DNA of 64,000 nt from Roseiarcus sp963709185. Its GTDB lineage: Bacteria; Pseudomonadota; Alphaproteobacteria; Rhizobiales; Beijerinckiaceae. The translations under genes and the position numbers were made by a program. Of this stretch, positions 53,968-63,519 are shown piece after piece. Location of the stretch: NCBI GenBank assembly GCA_963709185.1, contig CAVPVQ010000022.1:1-64000 (forward strand), in the 5' to 3' direction. Within the stretch, counting starts at the first letter, position 1. Each line of letters starts with the position of its first letter. Under the pieces are notes generated by a model that was given only the letters and a program-made list of their open reading frames with translations, searched no databases and was not told the origin of the DNA.

Positions 53968-54028
53968 CCCTTCTCCCACCGGAGGCGGGAGAAGGTGGCC
54001 TCGCGAAGCGAGGTCGGATGAGGGCGCT
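53968..54028 (+). repeat. REP-like palindromic repeat, copy 1
   Basis: It contains the stem CTTCTCCC / GGGAGAAG and the tail GGTCGGATGAGGGCGCT. A second copy in inverted orientation lies 450 bases downstream. Repeats with this core are widespread between genes in Hyphomicrobiales (from general knowledge). Confidence 0.85.
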
Positions 54029-54046
54029 CGTCGTAAGGCGCGGCCC

Positions 54047-54412
54047 TCATCCATTCGATGCGGCAGCCGTCGCGCGAATGGCGTCGATGACGAGATCGCC
54101 GCCACCCAGCACGAGATCGTTGTGGAATCGAAGAACACGATATCCCTGTTGGCGCAGCCATTCATCGCGCGTCGAATCCCGGCTTCTCCGCTCCTCGCCA
54201 TCATGCGGCGCCCCGTCGAGCTCAACAATCAGGCGATGGCGAAAACAGAGAAAATCGGCGATATACGATCCAACGGGAACCTGGCGGCGGAATTTCAGCC
54301 CGTCGAGGCGCGATCCGCGCAACAGACGCCAGAGCATCGCCTCGGCGTTGGTCATGTCGCGGCGCAATTGGCGCGCGTGGTCGAGCTGGTGGTTGGGATA
54401 GCGTGTCGGCAT
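54047..54412 (-). CDS. DUF559 (Vsr-like endonuclease fold) protein
   Basis: 121 residues. ARQLRRDMTNAEAMLWRLLRG, LDGLKFRRQVPVGSYIADF, VELDGAPHDGEERRSRDSTRDEWL and GYRVLRFHNDLVL are the DUF559 pattern, related to very-short-patch-repair endonucleases; the VELDG and RFHND acidic positions are intact. It lies exactly between two inverted REP-like copies, a common setting for this family. Its function in the cell is not established. Confidence 0.88.
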   Translation of the reverse strand: MPTRYPNHQLDHARQLRRDMTNAEAMLWRLLRGSRLDGLKFRRQVPVGSYIADFLCFRHRLIVELDGAPHDGEERRSRDSTRDEWLRQQGYRVLRFHNDLVLGGGDLVIDAIRATAAASNG

Positions 54413-54481
54413 GACGGGGACGGCGCTGAAGGGGTATTGCTGCGCGAATGTTAAGCCGTTTGAGGTTGGCGCTCTGCGACC

Positions 54482-54546
54482 AGCGCCCTCATCCGACCTT
54501 CGCTCACGCGAAGGCCACCTTCTCCCACCGGAGGCGGGAGAAGGGA
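54482..54546 (-). repeat. REP-like palindromic repeat, copy 2 (inverted)
   Basis: Reverse complement of copy 1 over about 60 bases, with small differences in the middle (a TTCGC...GCGAA stem replaces TCGC...GCGA). It lies between the DUF559 start and the Gfo/Idh/MocA gene. Confidence 0.85.
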
Positions 54547-54556
54547 GCGTCGCGTC

Positions 54557-55729
54557 TCACAGCTTCACCCACTTGCCGTTGGCTTTCGACGATTTCACCG
54601 CCGCCTCGATGAAGGCGAGGCCCTTGACGCCGTCGTCGATGGTCGGGAAATGGACGCCGGGGGGCGGCTTGCGGCCGGCCCGCGCGGCTTTGATCGCCAG
54701 CGCGACTTCGCTGTAAAGGCTCGCGAAAGCCTCGAGATAGCCTTCGGGATGGCCTGGCGGGATGCGGGTGACGCGCGCCGCCGCGCTCCCTGAATCGGGG
54801 CCGCCGCGGGTGACGATGCGGGTCGACTGGCCGAGCGGCGACCACAGCATCTCGTTGGGATTGGCCTGCACCCAGTGGAGTCCGCCCTTGGTCCCGTAGA
54901 TGCGGATGCGCAGGCCGTTCTCGTTGCCCGGCGCGACCTGGCTCGCCCACAGCGCGCCGCGCGCGCCGCCGGCGTAGCGCAGCGTGATCTGCACGTTGTC
55001 GTCGAGCGCGCGGCCGGCGCCGAACGAGGTGAGTTCGGCGCTGAGTTCGGCGAGCTCCAGCCCGCCGATATAGTCGGCCAGATTATACGCGTGGGTGCCG
55101 ATGTCGCCGATCGCCCCGCCGGCCCCCGAGCGTTTCGGGTCGACCCGCCACTCCGCCTGCTTGTTGCCGGTGGTCTCGGTCGGGCCGGTCAGCCAGTCCT
55201 GGGGATATTCGACCTGGATCAGGCGAATTTCGCCGAGATCGCCCGCCTTGACCATCTCGCGCGCCCGCCGCACCAGGGGATAGCCGGTGTAATTGTGGGT
55301 CAGCGCGAAAATGCGGCCGGACTTGTCGACGGCGCGCTTGAGCTTCCTGGCCTCGGCGAGCGAAATGGTCAGCGGCTTGTCGCAGATCACATGAATCCCG
55401 GCGGCGAGAAACGCGTAGGTCGGACCGGCGTGCATGTGGTTCGGGGTGACGATGGCGACCGCCTCGATCCCGTCGGGTCGCCCCGCTTCGGCCTTGGCCA
55501 TCGCCTCGAAATCGTCGTAAATCCGGTCCGCCGGCAGGCCGAGCGCGGCGCCCGACCGTCGCGCCTTGTCCGGCGTCGCGGAAAGCGCGCCGGCGACCAG
55601 GTCGTAGTGATCGTCCATCCGCGCGGCGAGCCGATGCACGGCGCCGATGAACGCGCCTTCGCCGCCGCCGACCATGCCGAGCCGAATCCTGCCGCCGCCG
55701 CGCGCGTCGCTGCGTCCCTCGATCGCCAT
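54557..55729 (-). CDS. Gfo/Idh/MocA-family oxidoreductase
   Basis: 390 residues. The N-terminal Rossmann site is RLGMVGGGEGAFIGAVHRLAA; VAIVTPNHMHAGPTYAFLAAG and VICDKPLTISLAEA include the catalytic Lys; GGAIGDIGTHAYNLADYI follows in the substrate domain. These enzymes oxidise or reduce sugars or inositols with NAD(P). ATG 55729 has GGAG 7 bases upstream. It forms a probable two-gene operon with the isomerase-like gene (22-base gap), suggesting polyol or sugar catabolism. Confidence 0.88.
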   Translation of the reverse strand: MAIEGRSDARGGGRIRLGMVGGGEGAFIGAVHRLAARMDDHYDLVAGALSATPDKARRSGAALGLPADRIYDDFEAMAKAEAGRPDGIEAVAIVTPNHMHAGPTYAFLAAGIHVICDKPLTISLAEARKLKRAVDKSGRIFALTHNYTGYPLVRRAREMVKAGDLGEIRLIQVEYPQDWLTGPTETTGNKQAEWRVDPKRSGAGGAIGDIGTHAYNLADYIGGLELAELSAELTSFGAGRALDDNVQITLRYAGGARGALWASQVAPGNENGLRIRIYGTKGGLHWVQANPNEMLWSPLGQSTRIVTRGGPDSGSAAARVTRIPPGHPEGYLEAFASLYSEVALAIKAARAGRKPPPGVHFPTIDDGVKGLAFIEAAVKSSKANGKWVKL

Positions 55730-55751
55730 CCGTCGTCTCCCCAATCGTTTC

Positions 55752-56810
55752 TCAGCGCAGGCCGAGCGCCCGCTTGATCTGCTTCTTGTCGACCGCGCCG
55801 CCGGCGAAATCGTCGAACGCCCTCTCGGTGACGCGGATGAGATGATGCTTGATGAATTCGGCGCCTTCCCGCGCCCCGTCTTCCGGGTGCTTGAGGCAGC
55901 ATTCCCACTCCAGCACCGCCCACGACGAATAATCATACTGGGCGAATTTCGAGAACACCGCGGCGAAGTCGACCTGTCCGTCGCCGAGCGAACGGAACCG
56001 TCCCGCCCGGTCGACCCACGAGGCGAAGCCGGAATACACGCCCTGCCGCCCGGTCGGGTTGAACTCGGCGTCCTTGACATGAAAAGCGCTGATGCGTTCG
56101 TGGTAAATGTCGATGAACGCGAGATAGTCGAGCTGCTGCAGCACGAAATGCGAGGGATCGTAGTTGATCGTGCATCGCTTGTGGCCCTTCAGCGCGTCGA
56201 GGAAGCGCTCGAAGGTCGCGCCGTCGAATGTGTCTTCGCCGGGGTGGAGTTCATAGGCGACGTCGACCCCGGCCTCGTCATAGGCGTTGAGGATCGGCTT
56301 CCAGCGGCGCGCCAGCTCCTCGAAGGCCGTCTCGATGAGGCCGGGCGGGCGCTGCGGCCAAGGATAGACGTAAGGCCAGGCGAGCGCGCCGCTGAAGCTC
56401 GGGCTCGCCGTCAGCCCGAGATGCTGCGAGGCCTTGGCCGCCATCAGCAGTTGTTCGACCGCCCATTTCTGACGTTCGCGCGGGCGCCCGTGCACTTCGG
56501 CGGGCGCGAACGCGTCGAACGCTTCGTCGAAGGCCGGGTTGACGGCGATGAGCTGGCCTTGCAGATGGGTCGCCAGCTCGGTGATCGCCAGGCCGTGGCT
56601 TTGCGCGGTCCCGGCGATCTCGTCGCAATAGGTTCGCGACTGCGCGGCCTTGGCCAGATCGAACAGCCGCCCGTCCCAGGTCGGAATCTGGACGCCCTTG
56701 TAGCCGAGCGAGGCCGCCCATTTGCAGATCGAGTCGAATGTGTTGAACGGCGCGGCGTCGCCCGCGAATTGCGCCAGAAATATCGCCGGTCCCTTGACAT
56801 TCGCGCTCAT
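55752..56810 (-). CDS. Sugar phosphate isomerase/epimerase-like TIM-barrel protein
   Basis: 352 residues of the xylose-isomerase-like (AP endonuclease 2) fold. Metal-site patterns are visible in VDVAYELHPGEDTFDG, CTINYDPSHFVLQQLD, AFHVKDAEFNP and VLEWECCL. Families of this type include IolE- and IolH-like enzymes. Together with the downstream dehydrogenase it probably interconverts a sugar or inositol; no transporter adjoins to reveal the substrate. Confidence 0.87.
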   Translation of the reverse strand: MSANVKGPAIFLAQFAGDAAPFNTFDSICKWAASLGYKGVQIPTWDGRLFDLAKAAQSRTYCDEIAGTAQSHGLAITELATHLQGQLIAVNPAFDEAFDAFAPAEVHGRPRERQKWAVEQLLMAAKASQHLGLTASPSFSGALAWPYVYPWPQRPPGLIETAFEELARRWKPILNAYDEAGVDVAYELHPGEDTFDGATFERFLDALKGHKRCTINYDPSHFVLQQLDYLAFIDIYHERISAFHVKDAEFNPTGRQGVYSGFASWVDRAGRFRSLGDGQVDFAAVFSKFAQYDYSSWAVLEWECCLKHPEDGAREGAEFIKHHLIRVTERAFDDFAGGAVDKKQIKRALGLR

Positions 56811-57024
56811 GATTCCCCCCGTACGGAGCTTTGTCGTCGCCGCGCCCTTCGGCTCCCGGGCGTCGCCCGACAGCCCATCAAACCCGATTTTCGACAGATT
56901 CGCCAGCCATGCGGCGCGGCGTCAAGGCTGGCGCGGCGCGGCGCGGAGGATTGGCCGGCGGAACGGACGCGATTCGTCCGCCGATCGCCCGCCAAGCCGG
57001 ACAGGCGGGTCGCCCTTCGCCGCG

Positions 57025-57303
57025 TCACATCTTGCCGAGCGTGCGCATGAGTTCGGCGATCTTGGCGCGCTGCTCGTCGCGATCGCCCGCGACGATGGCG
57101 TGTTCGACGCAATGGGCGACGTGATCCTTGAGCACCTCTTCCTCGACCCGCTTCAACGCCGCGCGAACCGCCGAGACCTGGGTGATCACGTCGATGCAAT
57201 AGCGGTCCTGCTCGATCATCCGCAGCAGGCCGCGCACTTGCCCTTCGATCCGGCTGAGGCGCTTGAGGCACGACGTCTTGACGGGAGGGCGCATGCTTGT
57301 CAT
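57025..57303 (-). CDS. csoR: CsoR-family copper-sensing repressor
   Basis: 92 residues of the CsoR/RcnR helical fold. The copper ligands are all present: Cys36 in DRYCIDVITQ, His61 and Cys65 in DHVAHCVEHA, with numbering that matches mycobacterial CsoR if ATG 57303 is used. SCLKRLSRIEGQVRGL is the conserved DNA-contacting helix. ATG 57294 is an alternative. Divergent from copA across a 71-base region that holds a perfect inverted-repeat operator. Confidence 0.9.
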   Translation of the reverse strand: MTSMRPPVKTSCLKRLSRIEGQVRGLLRMIEQDRYCIDVITQVSAVRAALKRVEEEVLKDHVAHCVEHAIVAGDRDEQRAKIAELMRTLGKM

Positions 57304-57321
57304 ATACCCCATGAGGGTATA
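57303..57321. promoter_or_regulatory. CsoR operator between csoR and copA
   Basis: TATACCC-CATGA-GGGTATA is a perfect inverted repeat (7-base arms, 5-base centre) with the G/C-tract layout of CsoR sites. On the copA strand it lies between TTGTCA (57297-57302) and TATAGA (57318-57323), so bound repressor would cover the promoter. It also touches the csoR start codon, implying self-repression. Confidence 0.8.
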
Positions 57322-57374
57322 GACGACAAGCCCGCGACGCGGCTTTTCCGCGTCATCGCGAGGCGGAGGCCGCC

Positions 57375-59735
57375 ATGACCGACACCGCGCACGCCCATCG
57401 CGACGACGCCCACGCCGCACGCCATCATCGCTCCGGCGGCGCCGCGACCGTCAAGGATCCGGTCTGCGGCATGGACGTCGACCCCGCGGCCTCCAAACAT
57501 CGCGCCGAACACGGCGGCAACACGTTCCATTTCTGCTCCGCCGGCTGCCGCGCGAAATTCGAGGCCGACCCGGCCCGCTATGTCGCGGACGGCGGCGAGC
57601 CGGCGGCGCCCGCCGCGCCCGAAGGCGCGATCTACACCTGCCCGATGCACCCGCAGATTCGTCAGGTCGGGCCCGGATCATGTCCGATCTGCGGGATGGC
57701 GCTCGAGCCGCTGCAGGTCGAGGCGCAGGTCGGAGCGAACCTCGAACTCGCCGACATGACGCGGCGATTCTGGATTGGCCTCGCCTTCGCGGCGCCGCTG
57801 TTCGTCCTCGAAATGGGCGGCCATCTGTTCGGGTGGGATCACCTCGTTTCGCCGACGGTTGAAGCGTGGATCGAGTTCGCGCTGGCGACGCCGGCGACGC
57901 TCGGGGCGGGGTGGCCGATCTTCGTGCGCGGCTGGCGCTCGCTGGTCACCCGCAACCTCAACATGTTCACGCTGATCGCGATGGGGACCGGCGTCGCCTG
58001 GGCTTACAGCGTCGTCGCCACGGCGGCGCCGGGCCTGTTCCCCGCCGGCTTCCGCGCGCCCGGCGGCGGCGTCGCCGTCTATTTCGAGGCGGCGGCGACG
58101 ATCACGGTTCTTGCGCTGCTCGGTCAGGTGCTGGAGCTGCGCGCCCGCGAGCAGACCTCCGGGGCGATCCGCGCGCTGCTCGACCTCGCGCCCAAAACCG
58201 CCCGGCGGCTCGGCGCCGACGGGAGCGAACAGGAGACGCCGCTCGACCTCGTCGTCGTCGGCGACCGCCTGCGCGTGCGGCCCGGCGAGAAGGCGCCAGT
58301 CGACGGCACGGTGCTCGAAGGCCGCTCGGCGCTCGACGAGTCGATGGTGACGGGCGAGTCGATGCCGGTGACCAAGGGCGTCGGCGACAAGGTGATCGGC
58401 GGCACGCTGAACCAGTCCGGCGCGCTGGTGATCCGCGCCGGCCAGGTCGGCGCCGACACGATGCTCGCCCGCATCGTGCAGATGGTGGCGCAGGCGCAGC
58501 GCTCGCGCGCGCCGATCCAGCGCCTCGCCGACAGCGTCGCCGGCTGGTTCGCGCCGCTGGTCATCGGCGTGGCGCTCGCCGCCTTCGCCGCCTGGGCGAT
58601 GTTCGGGCCCGAGCCGCGCCTGGCCTATGGGCTGGTCGCGGCGGTCTCGGTGCTGATCATCGCCTGCCCCTGCGCGCTCGGGCTGGCGACGCCGATGTCG
58701 ATCATGGTGGGGGTCGGGCGCGGCGCCGGACTCGGCGTATTGATCAAGAACGCCGAGGCGCTGGAGCGCCTCGAGCGGGTCGACACGCTGGTGGTCGACA
58801 AGACCGGCACGCTGACCGAAGGCCGCCCGTCGGTGACGGAAGTCGTTCCGGCCGAAGGATTCGCCGGCGACGACGTGCTGCGGCTCGCGGCGGCCGTCGA
58901 GCGCGCCTCCGAACATCCGCTCGCCCGGGCGGTGGTCGCGGCGGCGGAATCAAAAGGCCTCGCGGCGCCGGCGGTAGGGGATTTCGAAGCGCCGGCCGGC
59001 AAAGGCGCGCGCGGCGTCGTCGAGGGCCGCCGCGTCGCCCTCGGCAGCGCCGCTTTCCTGGGCCAGGAGGGTGTCGATGCGGCTCCCCTCGCCGCAACGG
59101 CGGAACGATTGCGGGCCGACGGCGCAACCGTGATTTTCGCCGGCGTCGACGGCCGACTGGCCGCCGCCCTGGCGATCGCCGACCCGATCAAGGCGACGAC
59201 GCCCGCCGCGCTCGCGGCGCTTGCGCGAGAAGGCGTCCGGGTGGTCATGGCGACCGGCGACAACCGCGCCACGGCTGAGGCGGTCGCGCGGCGTCTCGGC
59301 ATCGCGGACGTCGAGGCCGAAGTCCTGCCGGAGGGCAAAGGCGCCCTCGTCGACCGGCTCAAACGCCAGGGCCGCGTCGTCGCCGTCGCCGGCGACGGGG
59401 TGAACGACGCTCCGGCGCTCGCCGCCGCCGACGTCGGCATCGCGATGGGATCGGGAACCGATGTGGCGATCGAGAGCGCCGGCGTCACCCTCGTCAAGGG
59501 CGATTTGATGGGCATCGTGCGCGCCCGGCGGCTTTCGCGGGCGACCATGGCCAACATCCGCGAGAACCTGTTCTTCGCGTTCTTCTACAACGCGGTGGGC
59601 GTGCCGATCGCGGCGGGCGTCCTCTATCCCGCTTTTGGAATTCTGCTGTCGCCGGTCGTGGCGGCCGCCGCGATGGCGCTGTCCTCGGTCAGCGTCATCG
59701 CCAACGCTCTGCGGCTGCGTTCCCGCGCGCTTTGA
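57375..59735 (+). CDS. copA: Copper-exporting P1B-type ATPase
   Basis: 786 residues. Instead of HMA domains it has a His-rich start, then a YHS domain (DPVCGMDVDP ... FCSAGCRAKFE, about 28-70), then a heavy-metal-binding domain (YTCPMHPQI ... CPICGMALEP, about 86-116). Eight membrane helices carry the CPC motif IIACPCALGLATP near residue 430. The phosphorylation site DKTGTLTEG is near 475, TGES in the actuator, SEHPLA in the N domain and GDGVNDAPAL near 672. It pumps Cu(I) out of the cytoplasm and is controlled by the adjacent csoR. Confidence 0.94.
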   Translation: MTDTAHAHRDDAHAARHHRSGGAATVKDPVCGMDVDPAASKHRAEHGGNTFHFCSAGCRAKFEADPARYVADGGEPAAPAAPEGAIYTCPMHPQIRQVGPGSCPICGMALEPLQVEAQVGANLELADMTRRFWIGLAFAAPLFVLEMGGHLFGWDHLVSPTVEAWIEFALATPATLGAGWPIFVRGWRSLVTRNLNMFTLIAMGTGVAWAYSVVATAAPGLFPAGFRAPGGGVAVYFEAAATITVLALLGQVLELRAREQTSGAIRALLDLAPKTARRLGADGSEQETPLDLVVVGDRLRVRPGEKAPVDGTVLEGRSALDESMVTGESMPVTKGVGDKVIGGTLNQSGALVIRAGQVGADTMLARIVQMVAQAQRSRAPIQRLADSVAGWFAPLVIGVALAAFAAWAMFGPEPRLAYGLVAAVSVLIIACPCALGLATPMSIMVGVGRGAGLGVLIKNAEALERLERVDTLVVDKTGTLTEGRPSVTEVVPAEGFAGDDVLRLAAAVERASEHPLARAVVAAAESKGLAAPAVGDFEAPAGKGARGVVEGRRVALGSAAFLGQEGVDAAPLAATAERLRADGATVIFAGVDGRLAAALAIADPIKATTPAALAALAREGVRVVMATGDNRATAEAVARRLGIADVEAEVLPEGKGALVDRLKRQGRVVAVAGDGVNDAPALAAADVGIAMGSGTDVAIESAGVTLVKGDLMGIVRARRLSRATMANIRENLFFAFFYNAVGVPIAAGVLYPAFGILLSPVVAAAAMALSSVSVIANALRLRSRAL

Positions 59736-59844
59736 GCCGGCGCCGACCGCGCGCCACCCTTCCGGCTTGACCGGAACAGCGTCGTCCGGACAGGGTGGCG
59801 AGGTCGCGCCGCTCAGCACGGCCAACGCCAACAGGGAGCAATGC

Positions 59845-60471
59845 ATGTCCGTCGTCGTCGCTTATGGCGATTCCAACACCTGGGGCTCCGATCCCGCGAC
59901 CGGCGCGCGCTTTGCGCCGAGCCAGCGCTGGACCGGGGTGATGAGCGAGGCGCTTGGCGGCGGCTTCCACGTGATCGAGGAAGGCCTGCGCGGGCGCACC
60001 ACGGTGTTCGACGATCCGATCGAGCCCTATCGCAACGGCCTCGCCTATCTGCCGGCCTGCCTGCTGAGCCACGCGCCGCTTGACCTCATCATCATTTCGC
60101 TGGGCTGCAACGATCTCAAGACGCGGTTCTCGCTGTCCCCCGGCGATATCGCGCTTGGCGTCGAGCGGCTTGTGCTGACCGTCCGGTCGCTCCCCGTGGG
60201 CCCGGCGGAGCGCCCGCCGGACATCATCATCGCAGCGCCGCCGCCGCTGACCGAACTGACCGATCTCGCCGAGATGTTCGAAGGCGGTCAGGAAAAGTCG
60301 CGCGGCCTGGCGGCGCGCTATCGGGCGGTCGCGCGGCTGCACGGGGTCGGGTTCGTCGACGCGGGCGAGCACATTCGTTGCTCGTCGCTGGACGGCATCC
60401 ACTATGAGGCCGACCAGCACGCCCGGCTCGGGCGGGTCATGGCGGCGGCGGTGCGCGAGCGGCTCGGCTGA
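59845..60471 (+). CDS. SGNH/GDSL-family hydrolase (arylesterase-like)
   Basis: 208 residues. Block I VVAYGDSNTWGSDP carries the nucleophile Ser, block III SLGCNDLK the Asn, and the C-terminal SSLDGIHYEADQHARLG the Asp-His pair. The RWTGVMSEALGGG and EEGLRGRTT segments place it with arylesterase/acyl hydrolases that also perform perhydrolysis. Cytoplasmic, no signal peptide. ATG 59845 has GGGAG about 8 bases upstream. Confidence 0.88.
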   Translation: MSVVVAYGDSNTWGSDPATGARFAPSQRWTGVMSEALGGGFHVIEEGLRGRTTVFDDPIEPYRNGLAYLPACLLSHAPLDLIIISLGCNDLKTRFSLSPGDIALGVERLVLTVRSLPVGPAERPPDIIIAAPPPLTELTDLAEMFEGGQEKSRGLAARYRAVARLHGVGFVDAGEHIRCSSLDGIHYEADQHARLGRVMAAAVRERLG

Positions 60472-60609
60472 GGCGGGCGACCGCGAAAGTTACCAACATT
60501 TCATGGGTGAAGCCGATGGCGCGCCCTTCTTTCGGGCGAACGCGTCTGCGATAGTGCGCGCTTTCCTGGCGCGGCGCCCGCCGCTCCCAATCGTTCGAGG
60601 CCCTGCCCA

Positions 60610-62736
60610 ATGAGACTTCTCGCCTTTGCCGTCGGCGCGTTCGCTGTGGCGACGTTTCTGGTTGGGCTGCGCACGCCGGACGCGATGGTGTTCCTGCTCG
60701 CCGGCGCGGCGCTGGCCTGCGCGGCCACCACCTTCCTGTCGCAGCGTCAGTCGCCGTTTCTCAAAGTTTTCGGGGCGACTTTCGCCGTCGAGACCATCGT
60801 TTTCGGATTGGCGTTTCTCGTCGACCGGCTCGGCCTGTGGCCGAAGGCTTACGAGAACTACACCTTGCCCGACAGCCTGCCGTTCGCGGTCGCGCTGTTC
60901 GGCGTTTTCATCTACGCCATTTCCTTCATCCCGATCGTCCACAAGATGATGGGCATCGCCGATCCCTACTTCGACGCGGCGACGCCGACGAGCGCGAAAA
61001 TCTGGCCGTTTCCGGCCTTTGTCGTTGCGCAGAACACGCTCGCCGCGGCGAGCCTGGTGTTCCTGATCGTCGTCAACCAGGTTGAAGTGGCGCTCGACGT
61101 GCGGCTGTCGTATTTCCGCGCGGATTTCACCAACGCCCTCAAGAATCTGGATCAACCCGAGTTCTGGCGTCAGTTGTTCTTCGTGTTCCTGCCGGTGGTC
61201 GCGGTGTTGGTCGCCGCCTACACCCTCGAATATGTCGTGACGTCGACCTTCGTCGTTCGCTGGCGTCGCTGGCTGACCGCCCATTACACCGGCCGGTGGA
61301 TGAGCCACGGCGCGCACTATAAAATGCTTCTGACGGGATCGGCGACAGACAACCCGGACCAGCGCATTTCCCAGGACATCTACAGCTTCATCGACGGCAC
61401 CGGAGGCACCAGCAACACTGACGGCACGAGCCGCGGCATATACGGCTATTCGGTTGTCGCCCTGCAAAACCTGACTTCGCTGGTGTCCTACGCGATCGTG
61501 CTGTGGTCCCTGTCGACCGGATTCACGTTGCCCGGCTTGGCGATCGTCATTCCTGGCGTGCTGTTCTGGGTTGCGCTGGCCTATACCGGCGCCGGCACTA
61601 TGGTCACCCATTGGATCGGCCACTCGCTGACCAATCTGTATTTCACCCAGCAGCGGTTCGAGGCGAATTTTCGTTTCGGCCTCGCCCGCGCCCGCGAATA
61701 CAGCGAGCAGATCGCGCTGCTTCATGGCGAAGAGAACGAGGTCAGGGCGGCGAACCGCAAATTCGCGGATATTTTCGACAATTACATGCGCATCGTCAGC
61801 GTCCGCAAAAGACTCACCGCGTTGACCCGGTTTTATTTTCAGGCCTCGGTGTTCATCCCCTACGTCGTCGCCGCCCCCTTCTATTTCGCCGGCAAGATCA
61901 GCCTCGGGGGGCTGAACCAGGTCGGCGCCGCCTTCAACAGCGTCAACGAGTCCATGAACTTCTTCGTGAGCTACTATGTCGGACTGACCGATTTCAAGGC
62001 GACGGTCGATCGCCTGACCTCATTCGACGAGTCCATCACGCGCGCGCAGGCGCTGGGTTCCCACAGTCCGCGCATCGAGGTCACACCATCGGCCTCGCGC
62101 GACCGCAAGATCGACGCCCTGTCGCTGGCACTGCCCGATGGGCGCGCGCTGGCCCGCGTCGAAAACCTCACCCTCGCGGCCGATGAGCCGACTTTGCTGA
62201 CCGGCGTTTCGGGCTCGGGCAAGTCGACGCTGTTCCGCGCCATCGCCGGCATCTGGCCGTTCGGAGCCGGCGCGATCGCCGAACCCGAGGCGAGCCTGAT
62301 GCTGCTGCCCCAGCGCCCCTATATTCCGATCGGCTCCCTGCGCGCCGCCATCGCCTATCCCGAGCCTGTCGAAAAGTTCACCGAAACCGCGATGCGCGAG
62401 GCGCTGACGGCGGCGGGGCTTGGCCCGCTGGCGGACCGGCTTGACGAGACGGACAATTGGCAGATGCGCCTGTCGGGCGGCGAACAGCAGCGATTGGCCA
62501 TCGCCCGCGCGCTGCTCGCCGCGCCCGACTGGTTGTTTCTCGACGAAGCGACCTCAGCCCTCGACGAGGCGAGCGAAGCCCAGATCTACCACGCCATCGC
62601 GCAGAAGCTGCCTGGCACGACGCTGGTGTCGATCGGCCACAACGCCACCCTCTCGGCCTTCCACAAGCGGCGCATCGAGATGCAGCCGCAAAAGGACGGG
62701 CCGGCCGAGGTGCGCGAGGCCATCGCCGGACAATAG
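60610..62736 (+). CDS. SbmA/BacA-like (YddA-type) ABC transporter
   Basis: 708 residues. The membrane half matches the SbmA/BacA fold (SYFRADFTNALKNLDQPEFW, GRWMSHGAHYKMLL, DNPDQRISQDIYSFI, ANFRFGLARAREYSEQIALLHGE). Unlike BacA itself it has a fused ATPase: Walker A GVSGSGKSTLFRAIAGIWP, signature LSGGEQQRLAIARAL and Walker B WLFLDEATSALDE. Relatives move peptides, bleomycin, vitamin B12 or very-long-chain lipids; the substrate here is open. It stands alone. Confidence 0.9.
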   Translation: MRLLAFAVGAFAVATFLVGLRTPDAMVFLLAGAALACAATTFLSQRQSPFLKVFGATFAVETIVFGLAFLVDRLGLWPKAYENYTLPDSLPFAVALFGVFIYAISFIPIVHKMMGIADPYFDAATPTSAKIWPFPAFVVAQNTLAAASLVFLIVVNQVEVALDVRLSYFRADFTNALKNLDQPEFWRQLFFVFLPVVAVLVAAYTLEYVVTSTFVVRWRRWLTAHYTGRWMSHGAHYKMLLTGSATDNPDQRISQDIYSFIDGTGGTSNTDGTSRGIYGYSVVALQNLTSLVSYAIVLWSLSTGFTLPGLAIVIPGVLFWVALAYTGAGTMVTHWIGHSLTNLYFTQQRFEANFRFGLARAREYSEQIALLHGEENEVRAANRKFADIFDNYMRIVSVRKRLTALTRFYFQASVFIPYVVAAPFYFAGKISLGGLNQVGAAFNSVNESMNFFVSYYVGLTDFKATVDRLTSFDESITRAQALGSHSPRIEVTPSASRDRKIDALSLALPDGRALARVENLTLAADEPTLLTGVSGSGKSTLFRAIAGIWPFGAGAIAEPEASLMLLPQRPYIPIGSLRAAIAYPEPVEKFTETAMREALTAAGLGPLADRLDETDNWQMRLSGGEQQRLAIARALLAAPDWLFLDEATSALDEASEAQIYHAIAQKLPGTTLVSIGHNATLSAFHKRRIEMQPQKDGPAEVREAIAGQ

Positions 62737-62744
62737 CGCCGCGC

Positions 62745-63200
62745 TCAAAGCGAGCGGGTGAGGCGCAGCGTCCCCTTCGGCCCCTTGATGACGAGATCGC
62801 CGTTCACCAGATCCCATGTCGGGTTTCCGGTGAGCGCCGACAGGAATCCGAACTCAATGGCCATCACGTCCTTGGAGCATTGCTTCTTGGTCAGCGCATA
62901 GGGGCCGAGCAGCAGGTGCTGGTCCTTCACCGGATACAGCGTCGCCGACCACGAATTGCAGCCGGTATAGCCCGAACCCCGCAGCGTGCCGTCGACCATC
63001 AGGCTGGCGTCGAGGCCGGGCGGCACCGGCTTGTCGTTGATGTCGCGCAACGAAAAGGTCTGATCGAGCGGAAAGTTCTTCTGCTGGGGTGGGAGAGGCT
63101 TGGGCGTGTCGTCGTCCTTTTGTCGCATCTGGGCGATCGCCAATGTCGCGAAGGTCGCGGCGACCAGGGTCACGGCGGCGCGCAAGAAAGTTCGATTCAT
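62745..63200 (-). CDS. Secreted META-domain protein
   Basis: 151 residues with a signal peptide (MNRTFLRAAVTLVAATFATLAIA). It contains a META (HslJ-like) domain: DQTFSLRDINDKPVP, DGTLRGSGYTGCNSWSATLY, LTKKQCSKDVMAIEFGFLSAL and a final LRLTRSL. Usually periplasmic or lipoprotein and linked to envelope stress, but there is no lipobox here. GAGGA lies 6 bases before ATG 63200. Confidence 0.82.
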   Translation of the reverse strand: MNRTFLRAAVTLVAATFATLAIAQMRQKDDDTPKPLPPQQKNFPLDQTFSLRDINDKPVPPGLDASLMVDGTLRGSGYTGCNSWSATLYPVKDQHLLLGPYALTKKQCSKDVMAIEFGFLSALTGNPTWDLVNGDLVIKGPKGTLRLTRSL

Positions 63201-63519
63201 CGGGGGTCCTCTGGGCTGCGGCGCGGATGGCCTAGTGGATGACGGGCCTTTCCGTCGGGGAGGCTGACGGCGCCGGTTGCGGTCATGGCCGCAGACGCGC
63301 GCCGGCGCCCCACTTTGCGTGAAAAGGCTGATGAGTCGGCATGGTATAGCCAGACGCGCGCCGTCAGGCAATCGTTGAGCGCGGCTCGGCGGCCTCGATT
63401 TTTTCGACGCGCTGGCGGCGACCCTTGCGCGCCTCGCGCCGCCTCACCACATTGCTTTCGACGCGGTCCGTCCGGACGCGTTCGCCGCCAGCGTCGCCCA
63501 ATGCGGGGCGCCGGCGGTT

